In this document: positions 44,328-52,966 of the stretch, in pieces
Numbering within the stretch: the first letter of the stretch is position 1
Layout: each line of letters starts with the position of its first letter
NCBI GenBank assembly: GCA_002360635.1
Contig: DEQW01000003.1
Coordinates: 208,966-272,965 of the forward strand
Direction of reading: 5' to 3'
DNA from: Flavobacteriaceae bacterium UBA3356
Lineage (GTDB): Bacteria > Bacteroidota > Bacteroidia > Flavobacteriales > Flavobacteriaceae
DNA: 64,000 bases
Program-made: the position numbers and the translations under genes
Notes under the pieces: model-generated
Database searches by the model: none
Told to the model about the DNA's origin: nothing
Seen by the model: only the letters and a program-made list of their open reading frames with translations

Positions 44328-45659
44328 TTATCTAAAAACTGAATTAGGAAAAACGACAACACTCTCAAAGCCATCTTTATCAACCGCGGCTACACCAAAA
44401 AAGTAATTGTCAATTATAATTCCTTTTAATGTAAATTCTGAAACATCGCCTACGTATCGGCTATAATCCCAAGTTGCTGAAGTGGTGTCTCGCCAATAAA
44501 TTTTATAGCCAACAGCACCGTCTACCTTGTCCCATTTTAGTTTAGCTGAAGGCTCTACAATACCACCAATAGAGACATTTTTGGGTGCCGGTGGTGCCCA
44601 AGCCAAACTTGCCATGGTAATAGCATTAACAGCGGTTAATTTAGCAGCGTAATCAAAATTAACAAACTTTAATTTGTCACCGTACTCGATGCCATTTTCA
44701 GTTCGGATATCTTGGTGTTGCTGTGTATAGTTTTCATGGGCTTCCATAATCCGGATGCCAGCAAAACCTAAATCATTAAATGGACGATGATGGCCACCAC
44801 GACCAAAACGGTCCAAACGGTAAATCATCATAGGGTTCATTTCTGGCATATAGGTCTTTGTAGTTTTATGCACATAACGCGCCAATTGTCTTGAAATTCC
44901 ATCTACTTCACCACCGTAAAACCGTCGGGCACGACGTTGCCTTTCTGTTTCATTGGGGGGAACGGGTTCAGAAAATATCCTGAAATCACGATTACTTATT
45001 ACTCCGTCCACACCTTTAATATTCCCAATCATATCATTATTTAGAACACCAATAATTTCCCAGTTGTTCTTTTTAGCATATTCGGCAAAGCCTTTTCCGC
45101 CGTATAAACCTTGTTCTTCTCCACTTAAACCTAAATAAATGATACTACTTTCAAACTCATATTTAGAAAGCACTCGAGCAGCCTCAATTGCTCCTGCCAT
45201 TCCGCTGGCATTGTCGTTAGCGCCAGGGGAATCATCAGTGAAATTAGTAGGATTGCTCACGCGGCTATCAATATCTCCGCTCATAATGATATAACGATTA
45301 GGATATTTTGTCCCTTTTTGAATAGCAGCGACGTTATTGATCCAAACATCTTTTGTTATGCGGTCATTATCCCCTTTTTCAATAAAATTTTTCTGATAGA
45401 AAACCTCGAGACAATTATTACAGTCTTTTGAAATTTCTTCAAAACTGGATTTTATCCATCGACGGGCAGCGCCAATGCCTCTAGTGTCAGAAACAGTGTC
45501 ACTTAGAGTATGTCGCGTACCAAAACCAGCAAGTTTTGAGATGTCTGCTTCAATTCTTTCAGCAGAAACGGAATTTATGATATCGTAAATCCTGGAATCG
45601 TTTTGTGAAAAAGAGCTATAGGTTATGAGTAAACTAAAAAAAAGAAGTGTTTTTTTCAT
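44328..45659 (-). CDS. M28 family metallopeptidase with C-terminal fibronectin III domain (exported)
   Basis: The signal peptide ends SSFSQ. The M28 domain covers about 30-350. Expected co-catalytic zinc ligands are seen in order: SGDIDS (the usual His-x-Asp is Asp-x-Asp here), the bridging Asp in SPGANDNASG, the general base GEEQG, and NNDMIG; a His follows in MEAHENY. The exchange of the first His to Asp is common in Bacteroidota relatives, so activity is likely. A fibronectin III domain at about 360-440 (KLKWDKVDGAVGYKIYWRD) closes the protein. It is followed 10 bases later by the M1 peptidase gene, making a two-peptidase operon that could degrade peptides outside the inner membrane. Confidence 0.9.
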   Translation of the reverse strand: MKKTLLFFSLLITYSSFSQNDSRIYDIINSVSAERIEADISKLAGFGTRHTLSDTVSDTRGIGAARRWIKSSFEEISKDCNNCLEVFYQKNFIEKGDNDRITKDVWINNVAAIQKGTKYPNRYIIMSGDIDSRVSNPTNFTDDSPGANDNASGMAGAIEAARVLSKYEFESSIIYLGLSGEEQGLYGGKGFAEYAKKNNWEIIGVLNNDMIGNIKGVDGVISNRDFRIFSEPVPPNETERQRRARRFYGGEVDGISRQLARYVHKTTKTYMPEMNPMMIYRLDRFGRGGHHRPFNDLGFAGIRIMEAHENYTQQHQDIRTENGIEYGDKLKFVNFDYAAKLTAVNAITMASLAWAPPAPKNVSIGGIVEPSAKLKWDKVDGAVGYKIYWRDTTSATWDYSRYVGDVSEFTLKGIIIDNYFFGVAAVDKDGFESVVVFPNSVFR

Positions 45660-45725
45660 ACTTGGGAAATTTCTTTAAAAATACAGAAAACTTAAGCGCG
45701 TAACAAGACTTCTATATTTTAGAAA

Positions 45726-46592
45726 TTATTTTTGTTCGGCAACAAATGCTAATTTTTTTCCATTAGGACTTACAGCCAGCCTTGTAATGTTGGTGATATT
45801 ATGTTCTGAAAGGTTTGCAACTTCTTGCCATTCACCGTTTCCGAAGAGATCGTATAAAAACAATTTATCGCCGCTTCCAATCAGTAGTTTGGATTCACTA
45901 AGCCAGATATGATCTTGGATTCCGATAGGAAGTTCTGCGACGAAAAAGCTTTCAAGTGTATCCATATTTAATTGGTAAACGTCATAATTTCCGTCTTCAT
46001 TTAAAAAAGTATAGCTCATCGTCCGTTTTGTATTAGGCACTTTATGGATTGAGCGTCCAGCGTTATATTTAAGCGTATCTACTTTTTGAGTTTTTACATT
46101 CGCAACTACTAGATTTAATTCGTTTTGAGCTAATACAGAAGCGAGAAGCGTCTTCTCATCTTTAAAAGCATAATAAGCTACTTGTAGATTAGGAATTGTT
46201 TCTTTCTGTGGCTCTTTTTTATCGTACGTATATAAACGCTGTTTTCCGTTAGGATCTAAACGAACGGCTGTAATTTTTTCTGAATTCGGAATTTGCATAG
46301 GTGAATATTCTCCGCCTTCCGTAGGTGGATTTAAAAAACTTTTTTCTTCTGAAGAAATGGAATAAGACGCTATATCAGTTTGATTTGTATTATTCCCAGC
46401 GAAAAGAATTGTATCATTATCTACAAAAGAAGGTTGATTGTCGTATCCTGAATTGTTTGAAATATTTTTAAAGTTATACACTTCCAGTCCAGAATAGGCG
46501 GAAGTAATATCCATTAAATAAACTTCGGTGTTTTCTTGAGCGATTACAAAATAACCGATTAATGATAGCAGTAGGGCAAGGTTTTTTTTCAT
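45726..46592 (-). CDS. Exported TolB/WD40-like beta-propeller protein
   Basis: The 288-residue product has a signal peptide ending IAQ. The remainder consists of five to six propeller-like blades with PSFVDNDTILFAGNN, a later SPMQIPNSEKITAVRLD and a closing RLAVSPNGKKLAFVAEQK. These follow the TolB/PD40 pattern of short beta blades. It could be a periplasmic propeller that measures or reports a state, but no specific function is evident. It is divided from the acyl-CoA dehydrogenase gene by that gene's terminator. Confidence 0.8.
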   Translation of the reverse strand: MKKNLALLLSLIGYFVIAQENTEVYLMDITSAYSGLEVYNFKNISNNSGYDNQPSFVDNDTILFAGNNTNQTDIASYSISSEEKSFLNPPTEGGEYSPMQIPNSEKITAVRLDPNGKQRLYTYDKKEPQKETIPNLQVAYYAFKDEKTLLASVLAQNELNLVVANVKTQKVDTLKYNAGRSIHKVPNTKRTMSYTFLNEDGNYDVYQLNMDTLESFFVAELPIGIQDHIWLSESKLLIGSGDKLFLYDLFGNGEWQEVANLSEHNITNITRLAVSPNGKKLAFVAEQK

Positions 46593-46650
46593 TCAATTAT
46601 AATTTTGTTTAAAAATAACAAACTTTAGGCCAGACATGATAATTAGAATA

Positions 46651-46680
46651 AAAAACCACTCAAAATTTTGAGTGGTTTTT
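46651..46680 (-). terminator. Intrinsic terminator of the fad operon
   Basis: AAAAACCACTCAAAA and TTTTGAGTGGTTTTT form a perfect 15-base inverted repeat, placed 36 bp after the stop codon of the acyl-CoA dehydrogenase (minus strand). Confidence 0.85.
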
Positions 46681-46715
46681 AACTAACAACTAAATTTAAT
46701 TATAAAAACTAATTT

Positions 46716-48521
46716 TTAAAACGGATATGTGTTTTCCGCTGTTACTTTTTCTGCAATTTTATTACGTAACTGAACAATATTTGGGAAGTTTTGATACTTC
46801 GTCCAACGTTTAAGTCCCATTAACATTGCTTTTTGTTCGTCACCTTCAGCAAATGAAATAATTCCTTCTTTTGCTTTTTGGTTAACGATTTCAACTGCGT
46901 GGTATAGATACAGCTGTGCCATCGCTACTTGATATTCAGCATTGGCATTATCACGTTTATGGTTCTTTTCGGCACGTAGTATAGCACTTTCTGCCATATA
47001 GATTTCAATTAAAATATCAGCTGAAGCTAATAATAACTGCTGATGCTCTTCTAGTTCAGGACCATATTTTTTAACAGCGCTTCCAGCTACCATTAAAAAT
47101 ACCTTCTTCAGTTTCTGAATCATTTCTTTTTCTTCAGAAAGTACTTCAGAATAATCAGGTGTATCAAACGATGGAATCCCCATCAGTTCTTCGCCAACCG
47201 CTTGTGCAGGGCCCAATAAATCTACGTGGCCTTTCATTGCTTTTTTTACAAGCATTCCAACGGCTAACATGCGGTTTATCTCATTGGTGCCTTCGTAAAT
47301 ACGAGCGATACGAGCATCACGCCAAGCAGATTCCATTGGGGTGTCGGCGCTAAAGCCCATTCCACCGAAAATCTGAATTCCTTCATCGGCACAATTTTGT
47401 ATATCTTCAGAAACCGCTACTTTTAAAATAGAGCATTCTATTGCGTATTCTTCAACACTTTTCAATTCAGCTTCTTGGTGGCTGTTTCCAGCTTCCATAC
47501 GAAGTGCAATACGCTCCTCGATATTTTTACCAGCACGGTAGCTAGCACTCTCACCAGCAAAAGCAGAAGTTGCCATTTCGGCTAATTTTGACTTAATGGC
47601 GCCAAACTTAGCAATCGGGGTTTTAAACTGAACTCGGTCGTTAGCGTATTTAGTTGCTTGGTCTATTACACGACGTTGTGCATCTAAACTCGCTGCAGCC
47701 AATTTAATTCGGCCTACATTCAATGCGTTCATCGCAATTTTAAATCCGTTCCCTCTTTCTGAAAGCATATTTTCAACAGGAACTTTAGTATCGTTGAAAA
47801 ATACTTGTCGAGTAGAGGAGGAGTGGATTCCTAATTTTTTCTCTTCTTCGCCAAACGTAATTCCGTTTTCAGAATCATTTTCAACTATAAACCCTGTAAT
47901 ATATTTGTCGTCTTCAATACGGGCAAACACGATAAATACATCTGCAAATCCCGCATTTGAGATCCACATTTTTTGTCCGTTGATGATGTAGTTTTTTCCA
48001 TCTTCAGAAAGAACAGCTTTTGTTTTTCCACTATTGGCATCACTTCCTGCTCCTGGTTCGGTAAGGCAATAGGCGCCAAACCATTCCCCAGTAGCTAATT
48101 TAGGAACGTATTTTTTCTTCTGTTCTTCCGTACCATAAAGTGTAATTGGCATGGTACCAATACCTGTATGTGCACCAAACGCAGTGGCCACAGATCCTGT
48201 AGCTCCTGAAATGTAATCGCAAACCAACATTGTAGTTACAAAGCCCATTCCTAATCCGTCATATTCTTCCGGAACGGCTACACCTAGTAAGCCCATTTCA
48301 CCAGCTTTACGCATAACTTCTTCTGTCAATGCGTAATTTTTCTTTTCAAATTCTTCTTTTTTCGGCCAGATTTCGCGATCAACAAATTCTTTAACCGAAT
48401 CGCGCATCATTTTTTGTTCTTCGGAAAAATCTTCCGGAGTAAAAATATCGTTAGCAGCTGTTTCTTTTACCAGAAACTGTCCGCCGCGAAGCAGATCATT
48501 ATCTTTAGTTTTTGCATTCAT
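46716..48521 (-). CDS. Acyl-CoA dehydrogenase (FadE-like, 600-residue type)
   Basis: The 601-residue cytoplasmic flavoprotein catalyses the first step of beta-oxidation. The core follows the family order: an N-terminal helical domain, WFGAYCLTEPGAGSDANS and QKMWISNAGFADVF for FAD binding, then the four-helix C-terminal domain with the catalytic Glu in RIARIYEGTNEINRM. The last roughly 170 residues form an extra helical domain as in VLCAD and FadE-type enzymes, which prefer long chains. It is the last gene of a likely operon (MarR, fadN-like, thiolase, this gene), in the order of Bacillus fadNAE. The junction before it is filled by a four-helix-bundle gene with repeat arms. Confidence 0.95.
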   Translation of the reverse strand: MNAKTKDNDLLRGGQFLVKETAANDIFTPEDFSEEQKMMRDSVKEFVDREIWPKKEEFEKKNYALTEEVMRKAGEMGLLGVAVPEEYDGLGMGFVTTMLVCDYISGATGSVATAFGAHTGIGTMPITLYGTEEQKKKYVPKLATGEWFGAYCLTEPGAGSDANSGKTKAVLSEDGKNYIINGQKMWISNAGFADVFIVFARIEDDKYITGFIVENDSENGITFGEEEKKLGIHSSSTRQVFFNDTKVPVENMLSERGNGFKIAMNALNVGRIKLAAASLDAQRRVIDQATKYANDRVQFKTPIAKFGAIKSKLAEMATSAFAGESASYRAGKNIEERIALRMEAGNSHQEAELKSVEEYAIECSILKVAVSEDIQNCADEGIQIFGGMGFSADTPMESAWRDARIARIYEGTNEINRMLAVGMLVKKAMKGHVDLLGPAQAVGEELMGIPSFDTPDYSEVLSEEKEMIQKLKKVFLMVAGSAVKKYGPELEEHQQLLLASADILIEIYMAESAILRAEKNHKRDNANAEYQVAMAQLYLYHAVEIVNQKAKEGIISFAEGDEQKAMLMGLKRWTKYQNFPNIVQLRNKIAEKVTAENTYPF

Positions 48522-48534
48522 ACTTTTTGATATT

Positions 48535-48562
48535 TAGAATCAAGAGCCAAGATTCAAGACTT
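48535..48562. repeat. Left inverted-repeat arm of the first S23-type unit (heptads)
   Basis: Four contiguous 7-base units, TAGAATC, AAGAGCC, AAGATTC and AAGACTT, whose complement matches the right arm at 48920-48955. The arm lies between the S23-type gene and the acyl-CoA dehydrogenase start. Confidence 0.7.
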
Positions 48563-48610
48563 ATTATGAAAGTCCTGAACGGAATCCTGAAATCATTTTT
48601 TGAATTTGTT

Positions 48611-48913
48611 TTATTTTATTTTCTGTTTCTTTAATTTTTCTATTGGAATATAATTTTCATTAAAAGCTATTATTAATTGAGTTTCTAATTCAAAAGAAGA
48701 CCCCAAACTGTTATCAAGGTATTGTTTAAAATGTTTATCTGTACTTTTACTTGAGCCTTCAGCAATATTTGAAGGAATAGAAACAGCACATCTATTCATT
48801 TGTGATGCTAAACCAAACTTTTCATTAGTTGGAAAAGATTTTGTTATACTATAAACTTCAGAAACTAAATGCATACTTTCTATCCATATTTTCAATTTCT
48901 TAAAATTGTGCAT
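48611..48913 (-). CDS. S23/IVP-type four-helix-bundle protein with frameshifted C-terminus
   Basis: The open frame encodes 100 residues. It carries family marks seen also in the second copy at 50159: LKIWIESMHLVSEVY, P-T-N-EKFGL, AVSIPSNIAEG and GSSFELETQLI. The frame ends abruptly with KLKKQKIK. Reading one base shifted near 48631-48640 instead gives KETENKIKQIQKMISGFRSGLS, which aligns without gaps to the C-terminus of the second copy (IQKM..SF...L) and stops at 48564. The intact gene would therefore span 48564-48913, about 116 residues. This is either a natural frameshift that truncates the protein or a base-calling error. Such proteins are known from 23S rRNA intervening sequences; their function is unknown. 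Confidence 0.8.
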   Translation of the reverse strand: MHNFKKLKIWIESMHLVSEVYSITKSFPTNEKFGLASQMNRCAVSIPSNIAEGSSKSTDKHFKQYLDNSLGSSFELETQLIIAFNENYIPIEKLKKQKIK

Positions 48914-48919
48914 AAAATT

Positions 48920-48955
48920 GTCTTGTGTCTTGGCTCTTATAACTTGATTCTAGTT
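48920..48955. repeat. Right inverted-repeat arm of the first S23-type unit (heptads)
   Basis: TCTTGTG, TCTTGGC, TCTTATA, ACTTGAT and TCTAGTT follow each other in 7-base steps and mirror the left arm. The thiolase stop codon (complement of CTA at 48950-48952) lies inside the last unit. Confidence 0.7.
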
Positions 48956-50140
48956 TAAAAACTCATAAATTCCGGCGGCACCTTGTCCAGTACCAACGCA
49001 CATAGTAACCATACCATACTTACCTTGCATATCGCGCTTTCTCATTTCATCGAAAAGTTGAACGGATAATTTACTACCAGTACAGCCAAGTGGGTGGCCT
49101 AGTGCAATGGCTCCTCCATTTACGTTTACTATATCTTTATTAAGACCTAGCTTTCTAATTACAGCAAGAGATTGAGAAGCGAATGCTTCATTCAATTCTA
49201 CCAAACCAATTTGGTCTAATTTCATTCCTGCTTGGTCTAATGCTTTTGGAATTGCTTTAATAGGACCAATTCCCATAATACGAGGTTCAACCCCTACAGC
49301 GGCATAATTTACCATACGGGCGATAGGCTCTATATTTAATTCTTTCACCATTTCTTCGCTCATTACCATTGTAAAAGCAGCACCATCACTCATTTGCGAT
49401 GAGTTACCAGCTGTTACACTTCCGCCTTCCGCAAAAACTGGACGAAGTTTAGATAAAGCTTCCATGTTGGTTCCTTTTCTAGGACCTTCATCTTTATTTA
49501 CGGTATAGGTTTTTGTTTCTTTTTTACCAGCGTCGTTTACAAATGTTTCTTCTACATCAATAGGAACAATCTGTTCTTGAAAACGGTTTTCTTCTTGTGC
49601 TTTCAAAGCTTTCATATGGCTGTTGTATGCAAATTCATCCTGATCTTCACGGGATACATTGTATTCATTCGCAACAGCTTCTGCTGTTAAGCCCATTCCC
49701 CAGTAATAGTCCTCATGACCTTGCTTGGCCAATTTATAATCTGGCACTGGTTTGTAACCACCCATTGGAATGTAACTCATACTTTCGGCACCACCGGCGA
49801 TTATACAATCGGCCATACCACTTTGAATTTTAGCGGTAGCCATCGCAATCGTTTCTACACCTGAAGCACAGTATCTGTTCACTGTAACACCAGGGATATC
49901 TTCAATTTTAAGTCCCATCAAGGAAATTAAACGCCCCATGTTAAGTCCTTGTTCGGCTTCGGGCATCGCATTACCAACGATTACATCGTCTATGCGTTTT
50001 TTATCAAGTTGCGGAAGCTCATTCATCATATATTGAATGGTTTCTGCAGCCAATTCATCTGGTCTTTTAAAACGGAACAAGCCTCTAGGTGCTTTCCCTA
50101 CTGCTGTTCTGTATGCTTTTACTATATATGCTGTTTTCAT
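48950..50140 (-). CDS. Acetyl-CoA C-acyltransferase (thiolase, FadA-like)
   Basis: The 396-residue cytoplasmic enzyme cleaves 3-ketoacyl-CoA to acetyl-CoA and a shortened acyl-CoA. The nucleophile Cys91 is in NRYCASGVET. The second active-site block GGAIALGHPLGCTGSK supplies His352-region residues, and the proton-relay cysteine is in MCVGTGQGAAGIYEF near the C-terminus. The short loop set and GGAESMSYIPMGG fit the biosynthetic/degradative thiolase I-II family of fadA position. It is flanked on both sides by four-helix-bundle genes inside the fad operon. Its start is the only ATG giving a normal N-terminus (MKTAYIVKAYRTAVGK). Confidence 0.96.
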   Translation of the reverse strand: MKTAYIVKAYRTAVGKAPRGLFRFKRPDELAAETIQYMMNELPQLDKKRIDDVIVGNAMPEAEQGLNMGRLISLMGLKIEDIPGVTVNRYCASGVETIAMATAKIQSGMADCIIAGGAESMSYIPMGGYKPVPDYKLAKQGHEDYYWGMGLTAEAVANEYNVSREDQDEFAYNSHMKALKAQEENRFQEQIVPIDVEETFVNDAGKKETKTYTVNKDEGPRKGTNMEALSKLRPVFAEGGSVTAGNSSQMSDGAAFTMVMSEEMVKELNIEPIARMVNYAAVGVEPRIMGIGPIKAIPKALDQAGMKLDQIGLVELNEAFASQSLAVIRKLGLNKDIVNVNGGAIALGHPLGCTGSKLSVQLFDEMRKRDMQGKYGMVTMCVGTGQGAAGIYEFLN

Positions 50141-50145
50141 ATTTT

Positions 50146-50180
50146 TAGTATTGAGATTTTAGTATTGAGATTTTAGAGAT
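50146..50180. repeat. Left inverted-repeat arm of the second S23-type unit (heptads)
   Basis: TAGTATT, GAGATTT, TAGTATT, GAGATTT and TAGAGAT follow in 7-base steps; the first four make a perfect 14-base direct repeat. The arm overlaps the last codons of the S23-type gene and ends just after the thiolase start. Confidence 0.72.
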
Positions 50181-50518
50181 TTTTGAAATGAGTAGTTCAT
50201 TTTTTGAATCTCAGTTAGAATGTTCAATACTGGTTTTATTTTTTCTTCTGAAATTAAATTTAATTCTATAATTAATATAAGTTGCGTTTCTAATTCATAT
50301 GATGAGCCATTTGCTATAGATAAAAAATGGACAAATTCTTTTGTTGAATTTCTACCTGCTCCTTCAGCTATATTTGAAGGTATTGAAATAGCGCTTCTTT
50401 TAATTTGTGAAATAAGCCCAAACTTTTCATTTGAAGGTAATTCAGAACAAATTATATAAACTGATTTCGTCAATTCAATAGCTTTATTCCAAATTTTTAA
50501 ATCATCAACCTTATGCAT
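50159..50518 (-). CDS. S23/IVP-type four-helix-bundle protein
   Basis: The 119-residue protein has the complete family pattern: HKVDDLKIWNKAIELTKSVY at the start, LPSNEKFGLISQIKRSAISIPSNIAEG in helices 2-3, SSYELETQLILI in helix 3-4, and IQKMNYSFQKSL at the end. It is about 45 percent identical by eye to the frameshifted copy at 48611. S23 proteins are encoded within intervening sequences of 23S rRNA in several bacteria and are also scattered in Bacteroidota genomes; the avd gene of diversity-generating retroelements is a fold relative. Here the gene lies between fadN-like and thiolase genes, on the same strand, and its C-terminal codons run into the left repeat arm. No function is proposed. 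Confidence 0.92.
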   Translation of the reverse strand: MHKVDDLKIWNKAIELTKSVYIICSELPSNEKFGLISQIKRSAISIPSNIAEGAGRNSTKEFVHFLSIANGSSYELETQLILIIELNLISEEKIKPVLNILTEIQKMNYSFQKSLKSQY

Positions 50519-50534
50519 TATAATATAACTAATT

Positions 50535-50562
50535 ACTCACTACTCATATCTCACTACTAATT
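50535..50562. repeat. Right inverted-repeat arm of the second S23-type unit (heptads)
   Basis: ACTCACT, ACTCATA, TCTCACT and ACTAATT are contiguous 7-base units that mirror the left arm with about a quarter mismatches. The stop codon of the fadN-like gene (complement of CTA at 50557-50559) lies inside the last unit. Confidence 0.72.
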
Positions 50563-52965
50563 ACGTAGTGGCTTATTCTTCTGAATCATATGTTGCAACC
50601 TTTCCAAAGTTTTTCGTTCTCCACAAAGGCTTAAAAATGCTTCTCTTTCAAGGTCTAACAAGTACTGCTCGCTAACTTGTTGTGGTTCGCTTAAATCGCC
50701 ACCGGCCATTACCCAAGCTAGCTTGTTTGCAATTTTCTTATCGTGTTCACTAATGTATTTTCCTGCTTGCATTTGGTCTGTTCCTACGAGGAAGGCTCCT
50801 AATGCTTGCTTACCTAATACTTTAATGTCGGTTCTTTCAATTGGTTTTGTGTACCCTTGATCTGCCATCATTCGTGCTACTTCTTTAGCAGCAGCAATAC
50901 GACGGTTTTTATTTACGATTATAATATCTTTTCCTTCTTTCAGAATATTAGTGTCGAAAGCTTCGTATGCTGAAGTAGATACTTTTGCCATACCGATGGT
51001 TAAGAAATGCTCTCTTAACGTATTAAGCTCTACATCTCCTTTTTGGAATAAATCTTGAGCGCGAACGGTCATTTCTTTAGATCCACCACCGCCAGGAATT
51101 ACTCCAACGCCAAATTCAACTAAACCAATATAACTCTCTGCAGATGCTACTACGCGGTCGGCGTGTAAGGTCATTTCGCAACCGCCACCTAATGTCATTC
51201 CGTGAGGTGCGACTACGGTTGGTATTGAAGAATACCGAAGACGCATACACGTGTCTTGGAAGTATTTTACAGCAGCGTTCAATTCGTCATATTCTTGCTC
51301 AACTGCCATCATAAAAATCATTCCTACGTTGGCGCCAACAGAGAAGTTTTTTCCGTTGTTAGCAATTACCAATCCGTCGTAGCTTTTTTCAGCAATATCG
51401 ATAGCTTTGTTAATTCCGGCTAATACATCGCCGCCAACGCTGTTCATTTTACTTCTGAATTCTACATTTAAAATACCATCACCAAGATCTTCAACCACAA
51501 CTCCGCTGTTTTTGAAAACTTCTTTGCTTTCGCGAATGTTATCTAAAATAATATATGAATCTTGTCCAGGGATTTTAACGTGTGTTTTTTCAGGAATACC
51601 GTAATAATAAGTGTTCCCTTCTCGAACGTCGTAGAAACTGTCTACTCCAGTTTCAAGCATTTCGTTTACCCAAGCTGCAGGTTCTTTTCCTAGTTCTTTT
51701 ATTAATTCGATTCCTTTTTTCACACCAACGGCATCCCAAATTTCGAATGGGCCGTGTTCCCAGCCAAAACCAGCTTTCATTGCATCGTCAATTTTGTAAA
51801 GCTCATCGGTAATTTCAGGAATACGTTTAGAAACGTAGGCGAATAGTGCCCCAAAGTTTTTACGGTAAAACTCACCAGCTTTGTCATCACCATCTATCAA
51901 TATTTTAAAACGATCGGCAACGACATCGATGTCTTTGGTTTTTTTCAAGGTGTCGAATGAGGCACGTTCTTTATCACGATACTCCATAGATTCTAAATCT
52001 AATGTCAAGATTTCGCTGCTACCGTCTTCTTTTTTAATTTTTTTATAGAACCCTTGTCCGCTTTTGCTACCTAACCATTCTTTTTCCATCATAGTATCGA
52101 TGAAATTAGGCAGTTCAAAAATGTCATGTTCTTCGTCTTCTGGCACATTTTTATGAATACCGTTTGCTACGTGAACTAAGGTGTCAAGCCCGACAACATC
52201 TACCGTACGGAAAGTAGCAGATTTTGGACGACCGATTACCGGTCCTGTTAATTTATCAACCTCTTCAACAGTTAAGCCCATTTCTTTTACTTGATGAAAT
52301 AAACTTTGAATTCCGAAGATTCCAATTCGATTTCCTATAAAAGCAGGGGTGTCTTTGGCAACTATGGAAGTTTTACCAAGGAACTTTTCACCGTACTCAT
52401 TTAAGAAGTCAAGTACGTCTTGATCAGTTTTTGGCCCTGGGATGATTTCAAAAAGCTCTAAATAACGTGGCGGGTTAAAGAAGTGAGTTCCACAGAAATG
52501 TTTCTGAAAATCTTCACTTCTACCTTCACTCATCATATTAATAGGAATACCTGAGGTATTTGAGGTGATTAGTGTTCCCTCTGTTCTATGTTTTTCAAGG
52601 TTTTCGAAAACTTGTTGTTTAATATCCAATCGTTCTACAACAACTTCGATAATCCAATCTACTTCAGAAACCTTTGCGATATCATCTTCCATATTTCCTG
52701 TAGAAATACGGTCTGCAAAATCTTTATGGTAGAGTGGGGCAGGTTTCGATTTTATAGAATCCTGCAACGAATTGTTTACCAATCGGTTGCGCACTTGTTT
52801 GTCTTCTAGGGTAAGTCCTTGTTTCTTTTCTTTATCAGTAAGTTCACGCGGAACAATGTCTAGCAGCAATACCTCCACGCCAATATTGGCAAAGTGACAG
52901 GCAATCCCGCTTCCCATAATTCCGGAACCTATTACGGCTACTTTATTTATTCTTCTTTTAGACAT
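50557..52965 (-). CDS. 3-hydroxyacyl-CoA dehydrogenase/enoyl-CoA hydratase (FadN-like fusion)
   Basis: The 802-residue protein joins an N-terminal 3-hydroxyacyl-CoA dehydrogenase, with Rossmann motif GSGIMGSG at about 12-19 and the NAD-binding aspartate in LLLDI, to a C-terminal enoyl-CoA hydratase of the crotonase fold, with oxyanion-hole regions NNGKNFSVGAN and VEFGVGVIPGGGGSKEM. Length and domain order match FadN of Bacillus (dehydrogenase first, hydratase second), not FadB/FadJ, which have the opposite order. It starts with ATG two bases after the MarR stop region and is followed by an S23-type gene and the thiolase. Together they form the centre of a beta-oxidation operon. Confidence 0.95.
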   Translation of the reverse strand: MSKRRINKVAVIGSGIMGSGIACHFANIGVEVLLLDIVPRELTDKEKKQGLTLEDKQVRNRLVNNSLQDSIKSKPAPLYHKDFADRISTGNMEDDIAKVSEVDWIIEVVVERLDIKQQVFENLEKHRTEGTLITSNTSGIPINMMSEGRSEDFQKHFCGTHFFNPPRYLELFEIIPGPKTDQDVLDFLNEYGEKFLGKTSIVAKDTPAFIGNRIGIFGIQSLFHQVKEMGLTVEEVDKLTGPVIGRPKSATFRTVDVVGLDTLVHVANGIHKNVPEDEEHDIFELPNFIDTMMEKEWLGSKSGQGFYKKIKKEDGSSEILTLDLESMEYRDKERASFDTLKKTKDIDVVADRFKILIDGDDKAGEFYRKNFGALFAYVSKRIPEITDELYKIDDAMKAGFGWEHGPFEIWDAVGVKKGIELIKELGKEPAAWVNEMLETGVDSFYDVREGNTYYYGIPEKTHVKIPGQDSYIILDNIRESKEVFKNSGVVVEDLGDGILNVEFRSKMNSVGGDVLAGINKAIDIAEKSYDGLVIANNGKNFSVGANVGMIFMMAVEQEYDELNAAVKYFQDTCMRLRYSSIPTVVAPHGMTLGGGCEMTLHADRVVASAESYIGLVEFGVGVIPGGGGSKEMTVRAQDLFQKGDVELNTLREHFLTIGMAKVSTSAYEAFDTNILKEGKDIIIVNKNRRIAAAKEVARMMADQGYTKPIERTDIKVLGKQALGAFLVGTDQMQAGKYISEHDKKIANKLAWVMAGGDLSEPQQVSEQYLLDLEREAFLSLCGERKTLERLQHMIQKNKPLRN

Positions 52966-52966
52966 A

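Noticed and set aside
48564..50518. Diversity-generating retroelement, because Avd is a fold relative of the four-helix-bundle proteins
   Set aside because: No reverse transcriptase, template repeat or variable repeat is present near the two genes or anywhere in the window.
48535..50562. 23S rRNA intervening sequences
   Set aside because: There is no rRNA sequence here; the S23-type genes lie between beta-oxidation genes.
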